Under the pieces are notes generated by a model. It searched no databases. It was not told the DNA's origin and saw only the letters and a program-made list of their open reading frames with translations. Positions 1 to 7,366 of a DNA stretch of 38,245 nucleotides are shown in pieces; the first letter of the stretch is position 1, and every line of letters begins with the position of its first letter. The translations under genes were made by a program, and so were the position numbers. The DNA is from Variovorax sp. CAN15 (lineage in GTDB: Bacteria > Pseudomonadota > Gammaproteobacteria > Burkholderiales > Burkholderiaceae_C). The stretch covers positions 1 through 38,245 of the forward strand of contig NZ_JASMRZ010000056.1 in assembly GCF_030462475.1 (NCBI RefSeq), given 5' to 3'.

Positions 1-510
1 CTTGGCCTCGGCCAGGGTGGTGCCATCAGGCACGGTGATGAGCTTTTCGCGCCGCGTCATGATCTCGCTGACGGGCACGTCGTAACGGTTCTCGAAGCGC
101 AGATCGCGGCCGGTGACGATGCCGACCACCTTGCCGGCATCGACCACCGGGAAGCCCGAGATGCCGAGCTGGTCCGACAGCGCCATCACCTGGCGTACCG
201 AATGCGTCGGCGTGATCACGACCGGATCGCGCAGCACGCCCGATTCGTAGCGCTTCACCCGGGCCACTTCGGCGGCCTGCTGCTGCGCGGTGAGGTTCTT
301 GTGCACGATCCCGATGCCACCCTCTTGCGCGATGGCGATCGCGAGGCGGGCTTCGGTCACGGTGTCCATGGCCGCGGAGACGAGCGGCAGGTTCAGCGTG
401 ATGTTGCGGGAGAACTTGGTGGCGAGGGAGGTGTCCTTGGGCAGGACCTGGGAGAACGCTGGCACCAACAACACGTCGTCGAAGGTGAGCGCTTTGCCGA
501 GAAGGCGCAT
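1..510 (-). CDS. guaB: IMP dehydrogenase, N-terminal part (cut by window edge)
   Basis: Inosine-5'-monophosphate dehydrogenase catalyses the NAD-dependent step from IMP to XMP in guanine nucleotide synthesis in the cytoplasm. The 170 residues visible begin MRLLGKALTFDDVLLVPAFS, the typical GuaB start, followed by the first strand-helix units of the TIM barrel (NITLNLPLVSAAMDTVTEAR, then AIAQEGGIGIVHKN). From about residue 95 a CBS domain starts, with GISGFPVVD and GKVVGIVTGRDLRF, and a second CBS repeat begins near the edge (EIMTRREKLITV). The catalytic loop cysteine and the C-terminal barrel lie outside the window. The ATG at 508-510 fits the family start. The gene is divergent from the DUF4124 gene. 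Identification is very secure; only completeness is unknown. Confidence 0.97.
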   Translation of the reverse strand, partial: MRLLGKALTFDDVLLVPAFSQVLPKDTSLATKFSRNITLNLPLVSAAMDTVTEARLAIAIAQEGGIGIVHKNLTAQQQAAEVARVKRYESGVLRDPVVITPTHSVRQVMALSDQLGISGFPVVDAGKVVGIVTGRDLRFENRYDVPVSEIMTRREKLITVPDGTTLAEAK

Positions 511-531
511 GGGTGAGGCTCCAAAAGACGG

Positions 532-537
532 ATTGTA
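532..537 (-). promoter_or_regulatory. candidate -10 box of the guaB promoter
   Basis: On the minus strand the hexamer TACAAT lies 22 bases upstream of the guaB ATG, within the 128-base divergent gap. No good -35 hexamer is visible at 16-18 bases. The same gap holds the palindrome AACGATCGTT (574-583) and an inverted pair TTTGCA (555-560) / TGCAAA (583-588), which could be operator sites. This is inference from consensus only. Confidence 0.35.
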
Positions 538-638
538 ACGAGGCCCCCAAGGGGTTTGCAGACACAGGCAATTAACGATCGTTGCAAATCCACCCAACCA
601 GGATGTTGCCAAAAGTAAGGCGCGGCTAAACTTCGGGG

Positions 639-1169
639 ATGAAATTCGTGCACTGGCTGGTACTGGGATGTGTCGTTGCGCTGCCGCTTTCGGCGAGCGC
701 CCAATGGCAATGGCTCGACAAGAACGGCAAGAAGGTCTTCAGCGACCAGGCACCGCCGCCCGACGTGCCCGAGAAGAACATCCTGCGCCGTGCGGGCCCG
801 CAACCTGCGGCGCGCTCCTCCGCCAACCCGAACGTTGACGCGCCCCCCGTCGCTGAAGGCTCGGCCGATGCTCCGGCCACGCCGAAGGCCGCGTCGGCCC
901 CGAAGCCCGCTGGCGTCGACAAGGAACTCGAGGAAAAGACCAGGAAGGCCGAAGCCGAGCAGAAGGCCAAGCAGGCTGCGGAAGAAGCCAAGGTCGCGAA
1001 GGCCAAGGCCGACAACTGCGCCCTCGCCCGCCAGAGCAAGGCCACGGTCGACAGCGGCATCCGCCTCGCGAAGGTCAATGCCAAGGGCGAGCGCGAGATC
1101 ATGGATGACACCGCCCGCGCCGCCGAGCAGAAGCGCATTCAGGACGTGATCAACAGCGACTGCAAATAG
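639..1169 (+). CDS. exported DUF4124-domain protein
   Basis: This is a 176-residue protein of unknown function. A signal peptide covers residues 1-21, with a hydrophobic core (VLGCVVALPLSASA) and a likely cleavage before QWQWLDKNGK. The mature N-terminus (WQWLDKNGKKVFSDQAPPPD) is the hallmark of DUF4124, a short beta-hairpin domain found at the N-terminus of many secreted betaproteobacterial proteins. It is followed by an Ala/Pro-rich linker (about 50-95), a charged Lys/Glu/Ala helical region likely to form a coiled coil (about 95-130), and a C-terminal tail with two cysteines (NCALA and SDCK) that could form a disulfide in the periplasm. It stands alone between guaB (divergent) and rnfH (convergent). 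The DUF4124 call is from motif recognition; no biochemical role is known to me. Confidence 0.85.
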   Translation: MKFVHWLVLGCVVALPLSASAQWQWLDKNGKKVFSDQAPPPDVPEKNILRRAGPQPAARSSANPNVDAPPVAEGSADAPATPKAASAPKPAGVDKELEEKTRKAEAEQKAKQAAEEAKVAKAKADNCALARQSKATVDSGIRLAKVNAKGEREIMDDTARAAEQKRIQDVINSDCK

Positions 1170-1183
1170 CCGCAGTCACGCCG

Positions 1184-1522
1184 TCAGTAACCGGCCTTGC
1201 CGCCCTTTCGGCGGTTGGCGAACAGGCCGGTTCCCCGCGCGCCCTGACGCTGGAAGCGCTCGCGGCGCGCCACCTTCGGATCGACCGTGAGCGGACGGCA
1301 CAGCTCGACGCGATCGCCGTCCTTCAGCGCCTGGTCCCACTCGACCGCCTTGCCCCAGATGCCCGGCGTCAAGGCGTGACGCCAATCGAGATCTGGAAAG
1401 CGCAGAGACAGGTCACCGGCCTTCACCGCATCGACCAGCGTCGCCCCGGACGGCAGGCTCAGCACCTGCTCGAACACCTCGCGCGGCGCGGGCGAGCAGC
1501 TCAGCGTGACCTCGATCGTCAT
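1184..1522 (-). CDS. rnfH: RnfH family (UPF0125) beta-grasp protein
   Basis: This 112-residue protein of the RnfH/RatB family has a small ubiquitin-like beta-grasp fold. Recognisable segments are the N-terminal strand [11 protein letters not shown], the helix [12 protein letters not shown], the segment [20 protein letters not shown] and the family signature [19 protein letters not shown]. The tail is basic and glycine-rich. The chosen ATG (1520-1522) begins the conserved domain; longer in-frame extensions run through ratA in another frame and are not credible. It lies 8 bases downstream of ratA, on the same strand, as in many proteobacteria. The family's molecular role is unresolved: the name comes from linkage to rnf electron-transport genes in other species, and no rnf genes occur here. 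Confidence 0.9.
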   Translation of the reverse strand: MTIEVTLSCSPAPREVFEQVLSLPSGATLVDAVKAGDLSLRFPDLDWRHALTPGIWGKAVEWDQALKDGDRVELCRPLTVDPKVARRERFQRQGARGTGLFANRRKGGKAGY

Positions 1523-1530
1523 CGCAGGGG

Positions 1531-1977
1531 TCAAGACGAGCCGTAGACCTGCTCGGCGCGCTTGACGAAGGCCTCGACCAGGCTGGAAGCGATGGTGTCG
1601 AACACGGGCCCCACGAGCGCCTGCAGGGCGAAGTTGCTGAAGCCGTAGCTCAGGTGCAGCTCGACGCGGCAGGCGCGCTCTCCCTGCTCGCCCACGGGCG
1701 TGAACTTCCACTTGCCGTCGAGGTTGGAGAACGGGCCGTCGACCAGCTTCAGCTGCACCTCGCGCCCCGGAACATGGGTGTTGCGGGTGGTGAAGCTCTG
1801 GTGCAGGCCGGCGAACGCCAGGCCGACTTCGGCCGTCATGCCGGCCTCGTCTTCCTCGATGACGCGCGACTTGTCGCACCACGGAAGAAACTGCGGATAC
1901 TTGGCCACGTCGGTGACGAGCGCATACATCTCTTCGGCGCTGTACCAGATGAGGACGGACTTGTTGACTGTTTTCAT
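1531..1977 (-). CDS. ratA: RatA/Coq10-type START-domain protein
   Basis: This 148-residue protein has an SRPBCC/START lipid-binding fold. The start [20 protein letters not shown], then [19 protein letters not shown], and the C-terminal helix region [20 protein letters not shown] match the RatA/Coq10 family. Relatives of the eukaryotic Coq10 branch bind ubiquinone and support respiration. In E. coli the protein was named RatA as a ribosome-association inhibitor toxin, but no antitoxin is evident here and a ubiquinone-related housekeeping role is at least as likely. The gene is divergent from smpB across 63 bases, a conserved arrangement, and is followed directly by rnfH. On the minus strand a TACAAT hexamer (2003-2008) could serve as its -10 box. 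Confidence 0.92.
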   Translation of the reverse strand: MKTVNKSVLIWYSAEEMYALVTDVAKYPQFLPWCDKSRVIEEDEAGMTAEVGLAFAGLHQSFTTRNTHVPGREVQLKLVDGPFSNLDGKWKFTPVGEQGERACRVELHLSYGFSNFALQALVGPVFDTIASSLVEAFVKRAEQVYGSS

Positions 1978-2040
1978 AGAATCGGCACAGCGTGCGCGAC
2001 GGATTGTATTGAAGCCATGCAGCCCCCATATTCCCGAGCC

Positions 2041-2517
2041 ATGGCCACCAAAAAACAAGATACCTCCTCCCGCATCGCCGACAACAAGAAGGCCGCGTAC
2101 AACTATTTCTTCGAAGAGCGCTTCGAGGCCGGCATGGTCCTGGAAGGCTGGGAAGTCAAGTCCCTGCGCGAAGGCAAGGTGCAGCTCACAGACGGCTACG
2201 TCGTGATCCGCAACGGCGAACTCTTCGTTCTGGGCTGCCAGATCAACCCGCTCAAGAGCGCTTCCACCCACGTGAACCCGGATTCGGTGCGCACCAAGAA
2301 GCTGCTGCTGAAGAAGGACGAAATCCGCCGCCTGATCGGCAAAGTCGAGCAAAAGGGCTACACGCTGGTGCCGCTCAACCTGCACTGGAAGGCCGGCAAG
2401 GTGAAGTGCGAGATTGCGCTGGCCAAGGGCAAGGCCGAGCACGACAAGCGCGACACCATCAAGGACCGCGAAGGCAAGCGCGAGGTCGAGCGCGCGATGA
2501 AGAGCCGCAACCGCTGA
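2041..2517 (+). CDS. smpB: SsrA-binding protein SmpB
   Basis: SmpB binds tmRNA and brings it to stalled ribosomes for trans-translation. The 158-residue length is usual. Conserved blocks are visible: [40 protein letters not shown] (the oligonucleotide-binding core), and the basic C-terminal tail [20 protein letters not shown] ending in MKSRNR, which enters the ribosomal mRNA channel. The ATG at 2041 gives [10 protein letters not shown]; an in-frame ATG at 2017 would add eight residues and is less likely. It is divergent from ratA. A T-run follows the stop, but I see no convincing stem for a terminator. Confidence 0.97.
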   Translation: MATKKQDTSSRIADNKKAAYNYFFEERFEAGMVLEGWEVKSLREGKVQLTDGYVVIRNGELFVLGCQINPLKSASTHVNPDSVRTKKLLLKKDEIRRLIGKVEQKGYTLVPLNLHWKAGKVKCEIALAKGKAEHDKRDTIKDREGKREVERAMKSRNR

Positions 2518-2536
2518 ACTTTTTTTGCGCAGCGAC

Positions 2537-2564
2537 GGAATAAAAGCCCGGCTGCGGGCGTTTG
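2537..2564 (+). promoter_or_regulatory. possible ECF-type promoter before the COG4315 / sigma genes
   Basis: GGAATAAA at 2537-2544, followed about 14 bases later by CGTTTG (2559-2564), is reminiscent of ECF promoters, which often have a GGAA-type -35 and a CGT-type -10. A related GCATAAA followed by a GCCGGG run occurs at 4363-4376, upstream of the paralogous lipoprotein gene, but its -10 region (aaccat) does not match. Auto-regulation by the adjacent sigma factor is inference. Confidence 0.3.
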
Positions 2565-2613
2565 TGCGGTTGTCACCGGAATACCGGTGTCGCCAAACAC
2601 AAGGAGTTTTTCC

Positions 2614-2982
2614 ATGTCGCCTTTCCGTGCATCTTCCGCCGTTCTGCTCAGCGCCGCTCTCGCGCTCCCGGCCTTCGCCCAGCCCAAGCCCGCCGACGGC
2701 GCGCTCGTCGGCCCCAACGGCATGACGCTCTACACCTTCGACAAGGACACGGCCGGCAGCGGCAAGTCGGTGTGCAACGGCGGCTGCGCCACCAACTGGC
2801 CGCCCTTCATGGTGGCCGATGGCGACAAGCCCGGCGGCGACTTCAGCATCGTCACGCGCGACGACGGCAAGAAGCAGTGGGCTGCCAAGGGCTGGCCGCT
2901 GTACTACTGGGCCAAGGACGCGAAGCCCGGCGACAAGACCGGCGACGGCGTCAACGGCACCTGGAAGACCGCCAAGCCCTGA
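2614..2982 (+). CDS. COG4315 periplasmic protein with Yx(FWY)xxD motifs (paralog 1)
   Basis: The product has 122 residues. A signal peptide at 1-22 (AVLLSAALALPAFA) has a signal peptidase I type cleavage before QPKPADG. The mature part contains two copies of the motif that defines COG4315: Y40-T-F-D-K-D45 and Y97-Y-W-A-K-D102. Between them is a CNGGC pair (C54, C58), which may form a disulfide or bind a ligand in the periplasm, and a tryptophan/aromatic-rich stretch (KGWPLYYWAKD). Function in this family is unknown. An AAGGAG ribosome-binding site lies 8 bases before the ATG at 2614, which supports this start over an upstream GTG. The ECF sigma gene starts 15 bases after its stop, so the two are probably co-transcribed. 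A close paralog lies at 4450-4845. Confidence 0.88.
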   Translation: MSPFRASSAVLLSAALALPAFAQPKPADGALVGPNGMTLYTFDKDTAGSGKSVCNGGCATNWPPFMVADGDKPGGDFSIVTRDDGKKQWAAKGWPLYYWAKDAKPGDKTGDGVNGTWKTAKP

Positions 2983-2997
2983 CCAGCCAGCCACCCC

Positions 2998-3513
2998 ATG
3001 GACGCCCGCATGCTCGTAGAGCACATCCCGAGCCTGCGCCGCTACGCGCGGGCGCTCACGGGCAATGCCTGGGCGGCCGACGACCTGGTGCAGGACACGC
3101 TGGAGCGCGCCTGCGGCAAATGGCAGCTGTGGGTGGTGGGCAGCGACCTGCGCGCCTGGCTCTTCACAGTCATGCACAACATCTTCGCGAGCCAGGTGCG
3201 CCGCACGCCGCCACCGCATGCCGTGGTGCCGCTCGACGACGTGGCGCACGAAGTGCAGGGTCTTGCCGATCCGGGCCGCGACCAGGGCACCGGCCTGGAC
3301 CTGCAGCGCTGCCTGATGCAGTTGCCCGAGGAGCAGCGCGCCGTGCTGCTGCTGGTGACGCTCGAGGACCTGTCGTACGCCGAAGTTGCCAATGTGCTCG
3401 GCGTTCCGGTGGGCACGGTGATGTCGCGTCTCTCGCGAGCCCGCACCCGGCTGCAGGAGCTGATGGAGGGTGCGTCGACCCCGGCACGCCCCGGCCTGCG
3501 CCGTCTCAAATGA
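2998..3513 (+). CDS. ECF-subfamily RNA polymerase sigma factor
   Basis: This is a 171-residue alternative sigma factor. Region 2 covers about residues 8-70 (IPSLRRYARALTGN, ADDLVQDTLERAC, then the -10 recognition helix area LRAWLFTVMHNIFASQVRR). After a short linker, region 4 covers about 108-158 (LPEEQRAVLLLVTLEDLSYA, then the helix-turn-helix GVPVGTVMSRLSRARTRLQE). There is no region 1.1 or 3, as expected for the extracytoplasmic-function class. The gene sits 15 bases after a COG4315 gene and 22 bases before a membrane anti-sigma factor, so it very likely answers an envelope signal and may transcribe both COG4315 genes. The specific ECF group cannot be assigned by eye. Confidence 0.95.
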   Translation: MDARMLVEHIPSLRRYARALTGNAWAADDLVQDTLERACGKWQLWVVGSDLRAWLFTVMHNIFASQVRRTPPPHAVVPLDDVAHEVQGLADPGRDQGTGLDLQRCLMQLPEEQRAVLLLVTLEDLSYAEVANVLGVPVGTVMSRLSRARTRLQELMEGASTPARPGLRRLK

Positions 3514-3535
3514 CGAAATCCGCCGCAAGATAATC

Positions 3536-4357
3536 ATGAACCGCCCCGCCCCGCCTCCCACCGAAGACGAACTGCACGCCTGGGTCGACGGCCAGTTGGC
3601 TCCCGAGCGCCACGGCGCGGTCGAGGAGGCGATAGCGCGCGATCATGGCGTGGCGGCCAAGGTCGCGGCATGGCATGCACAGCGCGACGCATTGCGCCGA
3701 CTGCATGGCGAGTTGCTCGATGCGCCGATCCCCGCACCGCTGATGGGTGCGCTCGATCGCCATCAGCCCCGGCAAGGCGGTTCGTGGTTTCGCTGGGGCG
3801 GCCTGGCTGCCGGCCTGCTGGTCGCCTTCGCCGCAGGTTGGCTCGGGAATGCGCAATGGGCCCAATGGTCCGCGCCGCGCGCAGGTGCGCAACTTGCCCG
3901 CGCACCCGCCCTGCGCGAATTCGTGCACGACGCCTCCGTGGCCCATGCCGTCTATGCGCCCGAAAAACGGCACCCGGTCGAAGTTGCTGCCTCCGAGCAG
4001 CAGCACCTGGTCCAGTGGCTCTCCAGGCGCCTCGACCGGCCGCTGAAGGTGCCCGACCTTTCCAGCCAGGGCTACACACTGGTCGGTGGTCGCCTGCTGC
4101 CGGGCGAGACCGGCGCGCGCGCCCAGTTCATGTTCGAGGACGCCGCAGGCGAACGCGTAACGCTCTACGTCGGCACCCTGGACGCGCGCATGGCGAGCAG
4201 CCCCGCCGCCAGCGAAACCGCCTTCCGCTTCGCCTCCGAGGGCCCCGTGCCGAGCTTCTACTGGGTCGACCGGGGCTTCGGCTATGCCATCGCCGGCAAG
4301 CTGCCGCGCGACCTATTGCTCAAACTTGCGACCCTCGCCTACCGCGATTTGTCTTGA
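3536..4357 (+). CDS. membrane-bound anti-sigma factor
   Basis: This 273-residue protein probably sequesters the sigma factor encoded just upstream. The cytoplasmic N-terminal part (about 1-80) begins with the anti-sigma-like pattern EDELHAWVDGQLAPERHGAV, continuing in helices to about residue 62. The zinc-binding HxxxCxxC motif of ZAS-type anti-sigma factors is absent; the region has no cysteine. One membrane span lies at about 87-105 (WGGLAAGLLVAFAAGWLGNA). The remaining 165 residues are predicted periplasmic, with YTLVGGRLLPGETGARAQFM, ERVTLYVGTLD and a C-terminal FYWVDRGFGYAIAGKLPRD, typical of COG5662-type regulators. The ATG at 3536 is preferred because upstream codons overlap the sigma gene. 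The signal sensed is unknown. Confidence 0.85.
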   Translation: MNRPAPPPTEDELHAWVDGQLAPERHGAVEEAIARDHGVAAKVAAWHAQRDALRRLHGELLDAPIPAPLMGALDRHQPRQGGSWFRWGGLAAGLLVAFAAGWLGNAQWAQWSAPRAGAQLARAPALREFVHDASVAHAVYAPEKRHPVEVAASEQQHLVQWLSRRLDRPLKVPDLSSQGYTLVGGRLLPGETGARAQFMFEDAAGERVTLYVGTLDARMASSPAASETAFRFASEGPVPSFYWVDRGFGYAIAGKLPRDLLLKLATLAYRDLS

Positions 4358-4449
4358 CGACCGCATAAACTGCCGGGTCGCGCAACCATCCTGCCGGCGC
4401 TTCGTCACCGGCTTCGTTTTCGCGATTTTTCAACCGAAGGAGAAACTGC

Positions 4450-4845
4450 ATGAAATTGCTCAGCGCCTCGATCCTCGCGGCGGCCCTGCTTGCCGGCTGC
4501 GGCAGCATGTCCAACAAGACCGCAAGCGCACCCGACACGCCCACCCGCACCGCCGACGGCGTGCTGGTCGGACCGAACGGAATGACGCTGTACACCTTCA
4601 CCAAGGACACCGCCGGCGCCGGCACCTCCGCCTGCAACGGCCAATGCGCCGCGAACTGGCCCGCGCTGGGCGTGGCCAGCACCGCCAAGCCCATCGGCGG
4701 CTACACCATCATCATTCGCGAAGACGGCAAGCGCCAGTGGGCCTACAAGGGCTGGCCGCTGTACTACTGGGCCAAGGACGCCAAGCCCGGCGACAAGACC
4801 GGCGACGGTTTCGCCAACGGCGCCTGGAAAGTCGCCCGTCCCTGA
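4450..4845 (+). CDS. COG4315 lipoprotein with Yx(FWY)xxD motifs (paralog 2)
   Basis: The product has 131 residues. A lipoprotein signal peptide ends in LLAGC, with C17 as the lipidated residue; G18-S19 follow, so there is no Asp+2 inner-membrane retention signal and outer-membrane sorting is plausible. After a Ser/Thr/Pro linker the domain closely matches the protein at 2614-2982: ADGVLVGPNGMTLYTFTKD, CNGQC (C62, C66), KGWPLYYWAKD, GDKTGDG. Both Yx(FWY)xxD motifs and the cysteine pair are kept. The gene follows the anti-sigma gene by 92 bases, so it may have its own promoter, and is closed by a strong terminator at 4879-4903. The function is unknown. Confidence 0.88.
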   Translation: MKLLSASILAAALLAGCGSMSNKTASAPDTPTRTADGVLVGPNGMTLYTFTKDTAGAGTSACNGQCAANWPALGVASTAKPIGGYTIIIREDGKRQWAYKGWPLYYWAKDAKPGDKTGDGFANGAWKVARP

Positions 4846-4878
4846 TCACCTTCGGGCCTGAGACGAAAGAAAACACCG

Positions 4879-4903
4879 ACGCCGGCTCCTGCCGGCGTTT
4901 TTC
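4879..4903 (+). terminator. intrinsic terminator after the ECF/COG4315 cluster
   Basis: A perfect 8-base-pair stem (ACGCCGGC / GCCGGCGT) with a TCCT loop is followed by five T residues. It lies 33 bases after the lipoprotein stop codon and marks the end of the sigma/anti-sigma cluster, separating it from the next gene. Confidence 0.9.
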
Positions 4904-4967
4904 TTGCCGTTTTCCTGCCGGTTTTCCCCCGCCCCCGGTGCTGGCGCCACCACGGCAGAATCCTCGC

Positions 4968-6392
4968 ATGACGCCAGACGCAAATCCGGACGCATTCCGT
5001 GCCCTGCTGAACCTGGGCCTGATCGACGATGCACAGCACGACGCCGTGCTCGCCCACCCCGAGACCGCCACCTTGCCGCCACTGCAGAGCCCGGCGCATG
5101 CGCTGGCCTGGATGCGCGTGCGCGGCCTCGTCACCGAGGAGGAGCAGATCGCCGCGGTCGACCGGATCGACGAGAACGCCCCGCACTGGGACGACGCCAC
5201 GGACACCGACATCGAAGCCGACGACCTCGTCGAGCTCGCGGAACAGGGCATCACGCACGAAGCCATCGAATCGCTCCACAAGGACGCGCTGATCGACACC
5301 GAGACGCGCGACATGGCGCTCGCGGAAACGCCCATCGTCGGCACCGTGCCCGCCTGCGCCATCGCCACGCTCGCATGGCTGGCCACGGAGGGGCCGCTCG
5401 AACGGGAACGCTTCGACGCCCTGCGCGCCCAGGTCGCGGCCGAACCGGCCTTTGCCACGGCGGCCGAGCGAGCGCGCATCATGGACGGGGCGCAGGCTCT
5501 CATCGAGGCCGACGAGCAGGCCGTCAAGGCGTGGCAGGCGCGCACCAAACGCAGCAGCCGCATCGGCGCGCTGAAGTTCGCCGTCGCGGTGGCCGTGATC
5601 GGCGGCGGGCTCGGCTGGTATGCCTTCGCCCCGGCCAGCGTGCCCGCCTGCGATGCAGCTTCCACCCGCAAGACACTCGACAGCCTCATGCGCCGCGTGA
5701 GCATGGACATGGGCATGCGCCACCTCGATCCCAACGGCGGCCGAGTGATCGAAACACCCACCGTCGGCAGCATGCGCGAGGTCGGCTACCTCAAGCCGCA
5801 GCGCATCCGCGGCTGCATGGCGGTGATGACACAGGGCGACAGCAAGGAGCCGATGGGCTACACCATCGGCCCCACCGAGCGTAAGGGCGACGACATGGTG
5901 GTGCGCGGCGCGGATGTGGCCATCGTCGAGGCCCGCTTCGGGAATCTCGACGCCGACGGCAGGCCGCTCTACAACGCCGAGCCCATCGGCCGCGAGGCGA
6001 TGGAGAAGGCCTTTCGCGAAGGCGCCGCGCCGCTGGGCGCCGCCCGCGGCGCCTCGGCTGCACGCATGCGGCCGCGCACCGACACGGGCCTGGTGCGCAA
6101 AGACCCGAACCGCTCGCGCGAGATCGCCGAGATCGAACCCACCGGCCCGTGCCGCAAGCTGGAGGACGGCTCCGGCCACGCCTGTCCGCTGGTCGTCGAA
6201 TACAACGACAGCCTGATGAGCGCCCTGTCGGGCGGCGACAGCTCGCTGCCGGTCAGGGGTGAATTCACCTTCGTGGAAGACGACAACGGCAGCTGGCGCG
6301 TGGGCGACGACTTCGCCCAGACCTTCATGCGCAAGGTGCTCGAAGCACGCATGGGCAGCATCGGCGTGCCGGCCGACAGCGTGCAGCAGTAG
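4968..6392 (+). CDS. single-span membrane protein of unknown function
   Basis: The product has 474 residues and I do not recognise the family. The N-terminal 190 residues are acidic and helical with no signal peptide (repeated Asp/Glu/Ala stretches such as TDTDIEADDLVELAEQ). A basic patch (RTKRSSR, 192-198) is followed by one membrane span at about 200-220 (ALKFAVAVAVIGGGLGWYAF), giving a likely N-in, C-out topology. The outer part starts PACDAASTRKTLDSLMRRVS and resembles small periplasmic domains built of curved sheets, with GDDMVVRGADVAIVEARFGN and, near the C-terminus, GPCRKLEDGSGHACPLVVEY, where two cysteines could pair. The ATG at 4968 follows a weak ribosome-binding site; a longer in-frame extension would cross the terminator and the lipoprotein gene and is rejected. 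It is convergent with the EamA gene, 12 bases away. Confidence 0.75.
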   Translation: MTPDANPDAFRALLNLGLIDDAQHDAVLAHPETATLPPLQSPAHALAWMRVRGLVTEEEQIAAVDRIDENAPHWDDATDTDIEADDLVELAEQGITHEAIESLHKDALIDTETRDMALAETPIVGTVPACAIATLAWLATEGPLERERFDALRAQVAAEPAFATAAERARIMDGAQALIEADEQAVKAWQARTKRSSRIGALKFAVAVAVIGGGLGWYAFAPASVPACDAASTRKTLDSLMRRVSMDMGMRHLDPNGGRVIETPTVGSMREVGYLKPQRIRGCMAVMTQGDSKEPMGYTIGPTERKGDDMVVRGADVAIVEARFGNLDADGRPLYNAEPIGREAMEKAFREGAAPLGAARGASAARMRPRTDTGLVRKDPNRSREIAEIEPTGPCRKLEDGSGHACPLVVEYNDSLMSALSGGDSSLPVRGEFTFVEDDNGSWRVGDDFAQTFMRKVLEARMGSIGVPADSVQQ

Positions 6393-6404
6393 GCGGCGCA
6401 GGGA

Positions 6405-7322
6405 TCAGTGCGCGCCCGGCACCGCGGTGTCGGCGACCGTGGTGCGCCGTCCGCGCAGCGCCAGCAGTTCGTTGAAGACAAGAGCGCCGATCACCAGCGC
6501 ACCGCCAGCCAGCACGCTCGGAGCTGGCTCTTCGCCGGCGCCGATCCAGGCCAGCGCGATGCCGAAGATCACCTCCAGCAAGGCCAGCAGCGCGACCTCG
6601 GGCGCCTTCAGCACCTGGGCGCACAACACCGAGAGCACGCACGGAATGGCGAGCTGGAACACGCCGAGGAAGGCCAGCAGCCCGAGATCGTGCGCACTGG
6701 CCCGGAACGGCCATGCCAACGGGAGTGTGAAAAGCGCCGTGATCATCGCGCCGATGAGCACCGCCGGCACCAGATCGATCTTGTGGCCCTTCGCCTGCGC
6801 ATGCTGCACGACGGTCCAGTTCGCCGCGCCGGCCAGCGGCACGCAAAGTGCGAGCAGCGTGCCGGCCAGCGTGCCGCCGCCCCCGTCCATCAACTGCGTG
6901 CCGTACATCCAGCCGATGCCCGCCCCCGCGACCACGATGGCCAGCCAGGTGCGCGCCGGCAGCCGGTGCCCGATGAAGAAGCGCGCCGCCAGCGCGGTGA
7001 AGAGCGGCCCGAGCGACATGGTGACGAGCACGCTGGCCGTCGATGCCAGCGTCAGCGCGACCATGAAGGCCGTGAACATCACGGCCCAGCACACGCCGGA
7101 GATCCAGATTTCACGCCCGCCGCGGCGCAATTGGGAGAACACGGCGCGTCCGCGCCACAGCGGCAGGATCACCAGCAGCGCCAGCGTCGTGAAGAGGCTG
7201 CGCCAGAAGGTGATCTCGAAGCTGTGCGCCTGCGCCAGATGCCGCGTGACGACGCCCGCCGTGCCCCACATCAGGGTCACGACGACCATCAGCCAGACGG
7301 CGCCGCCGTGCGTCAGGCGCAT
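6405..7322 (-). CDS. EamA-family (DMT) membrane transporter
   Basis: This is a 305-residue integral membrane protein of the drug/metabolite transporter superfamily, with about ten hydrophobic segments arranged as two EamA repeats. The first runs from VWLMVVVTLMWGTAGVVTRH to about residue 135, the second from GTLLALCVPLAGAANWTVVQ to the end. The typical signatures FWRSLFTTLALL in repeat 1 and EVALLALLEVIFGIALAW in repeat 2 are present. Members export amino acids or other small metabolites; the substrate here cannot be told. It starts 44 bases after typA on the same strand, so it may be the last gene of the rimP-typA operon. Confidence 0.88.
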   Translation of the reverse strand: MRLTHGGAVWLMVVVTLMWGTAGVVTRHLAQAHSFEITFWRSLFTTLALLVILPLWRGRAVFSQLRRGGREIWISGVCWAVMFTAFMVALTLASTASVLVTMSLGPLFTALAARFFIGHRLPARTWLAIVVAGAGIGWMYGTQLMDGGGGTLAGTLLALCVPLAGAANWTVVQHAQAKGHKIDLVPAVLIGAMITALFTLPLAWPFRASAHDLGLLAFLGVFQLAIPCVLSVLCAQVLKAPEVALLALLEVIFGIALAWIGAGEEPAPSVLAGGALVIGALVFNELLALRGRRTTVADTAVPGAH

Positions 7323-7366
7323 GAACAGAGGAGAAAAGGGACAGCGCTCTGCGAGCGGCCGCTCGA

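Noticed and set aside
1531..1977. RatA as half of a toxin-antitoxin module
   Set aside because: No antitoxin-like gene is adjacent. rnfH beside it is not an established antitoxin, and the START/Coq10 fold fits a ubiquinone-related housekeeping role.
2518..2530. T-run directly after the smpB stop considered as a terminator
   Set aside because: Seven T residues are present, but no stable stem precedes them.
1531..3561. A long minus-strand frame running from ratA through smpB, COG4315 and sigma genes
   Set aside because: Only its last 148 residues (ratA) look like a protein; the rest is antisense to securely identified plus-strand genes.
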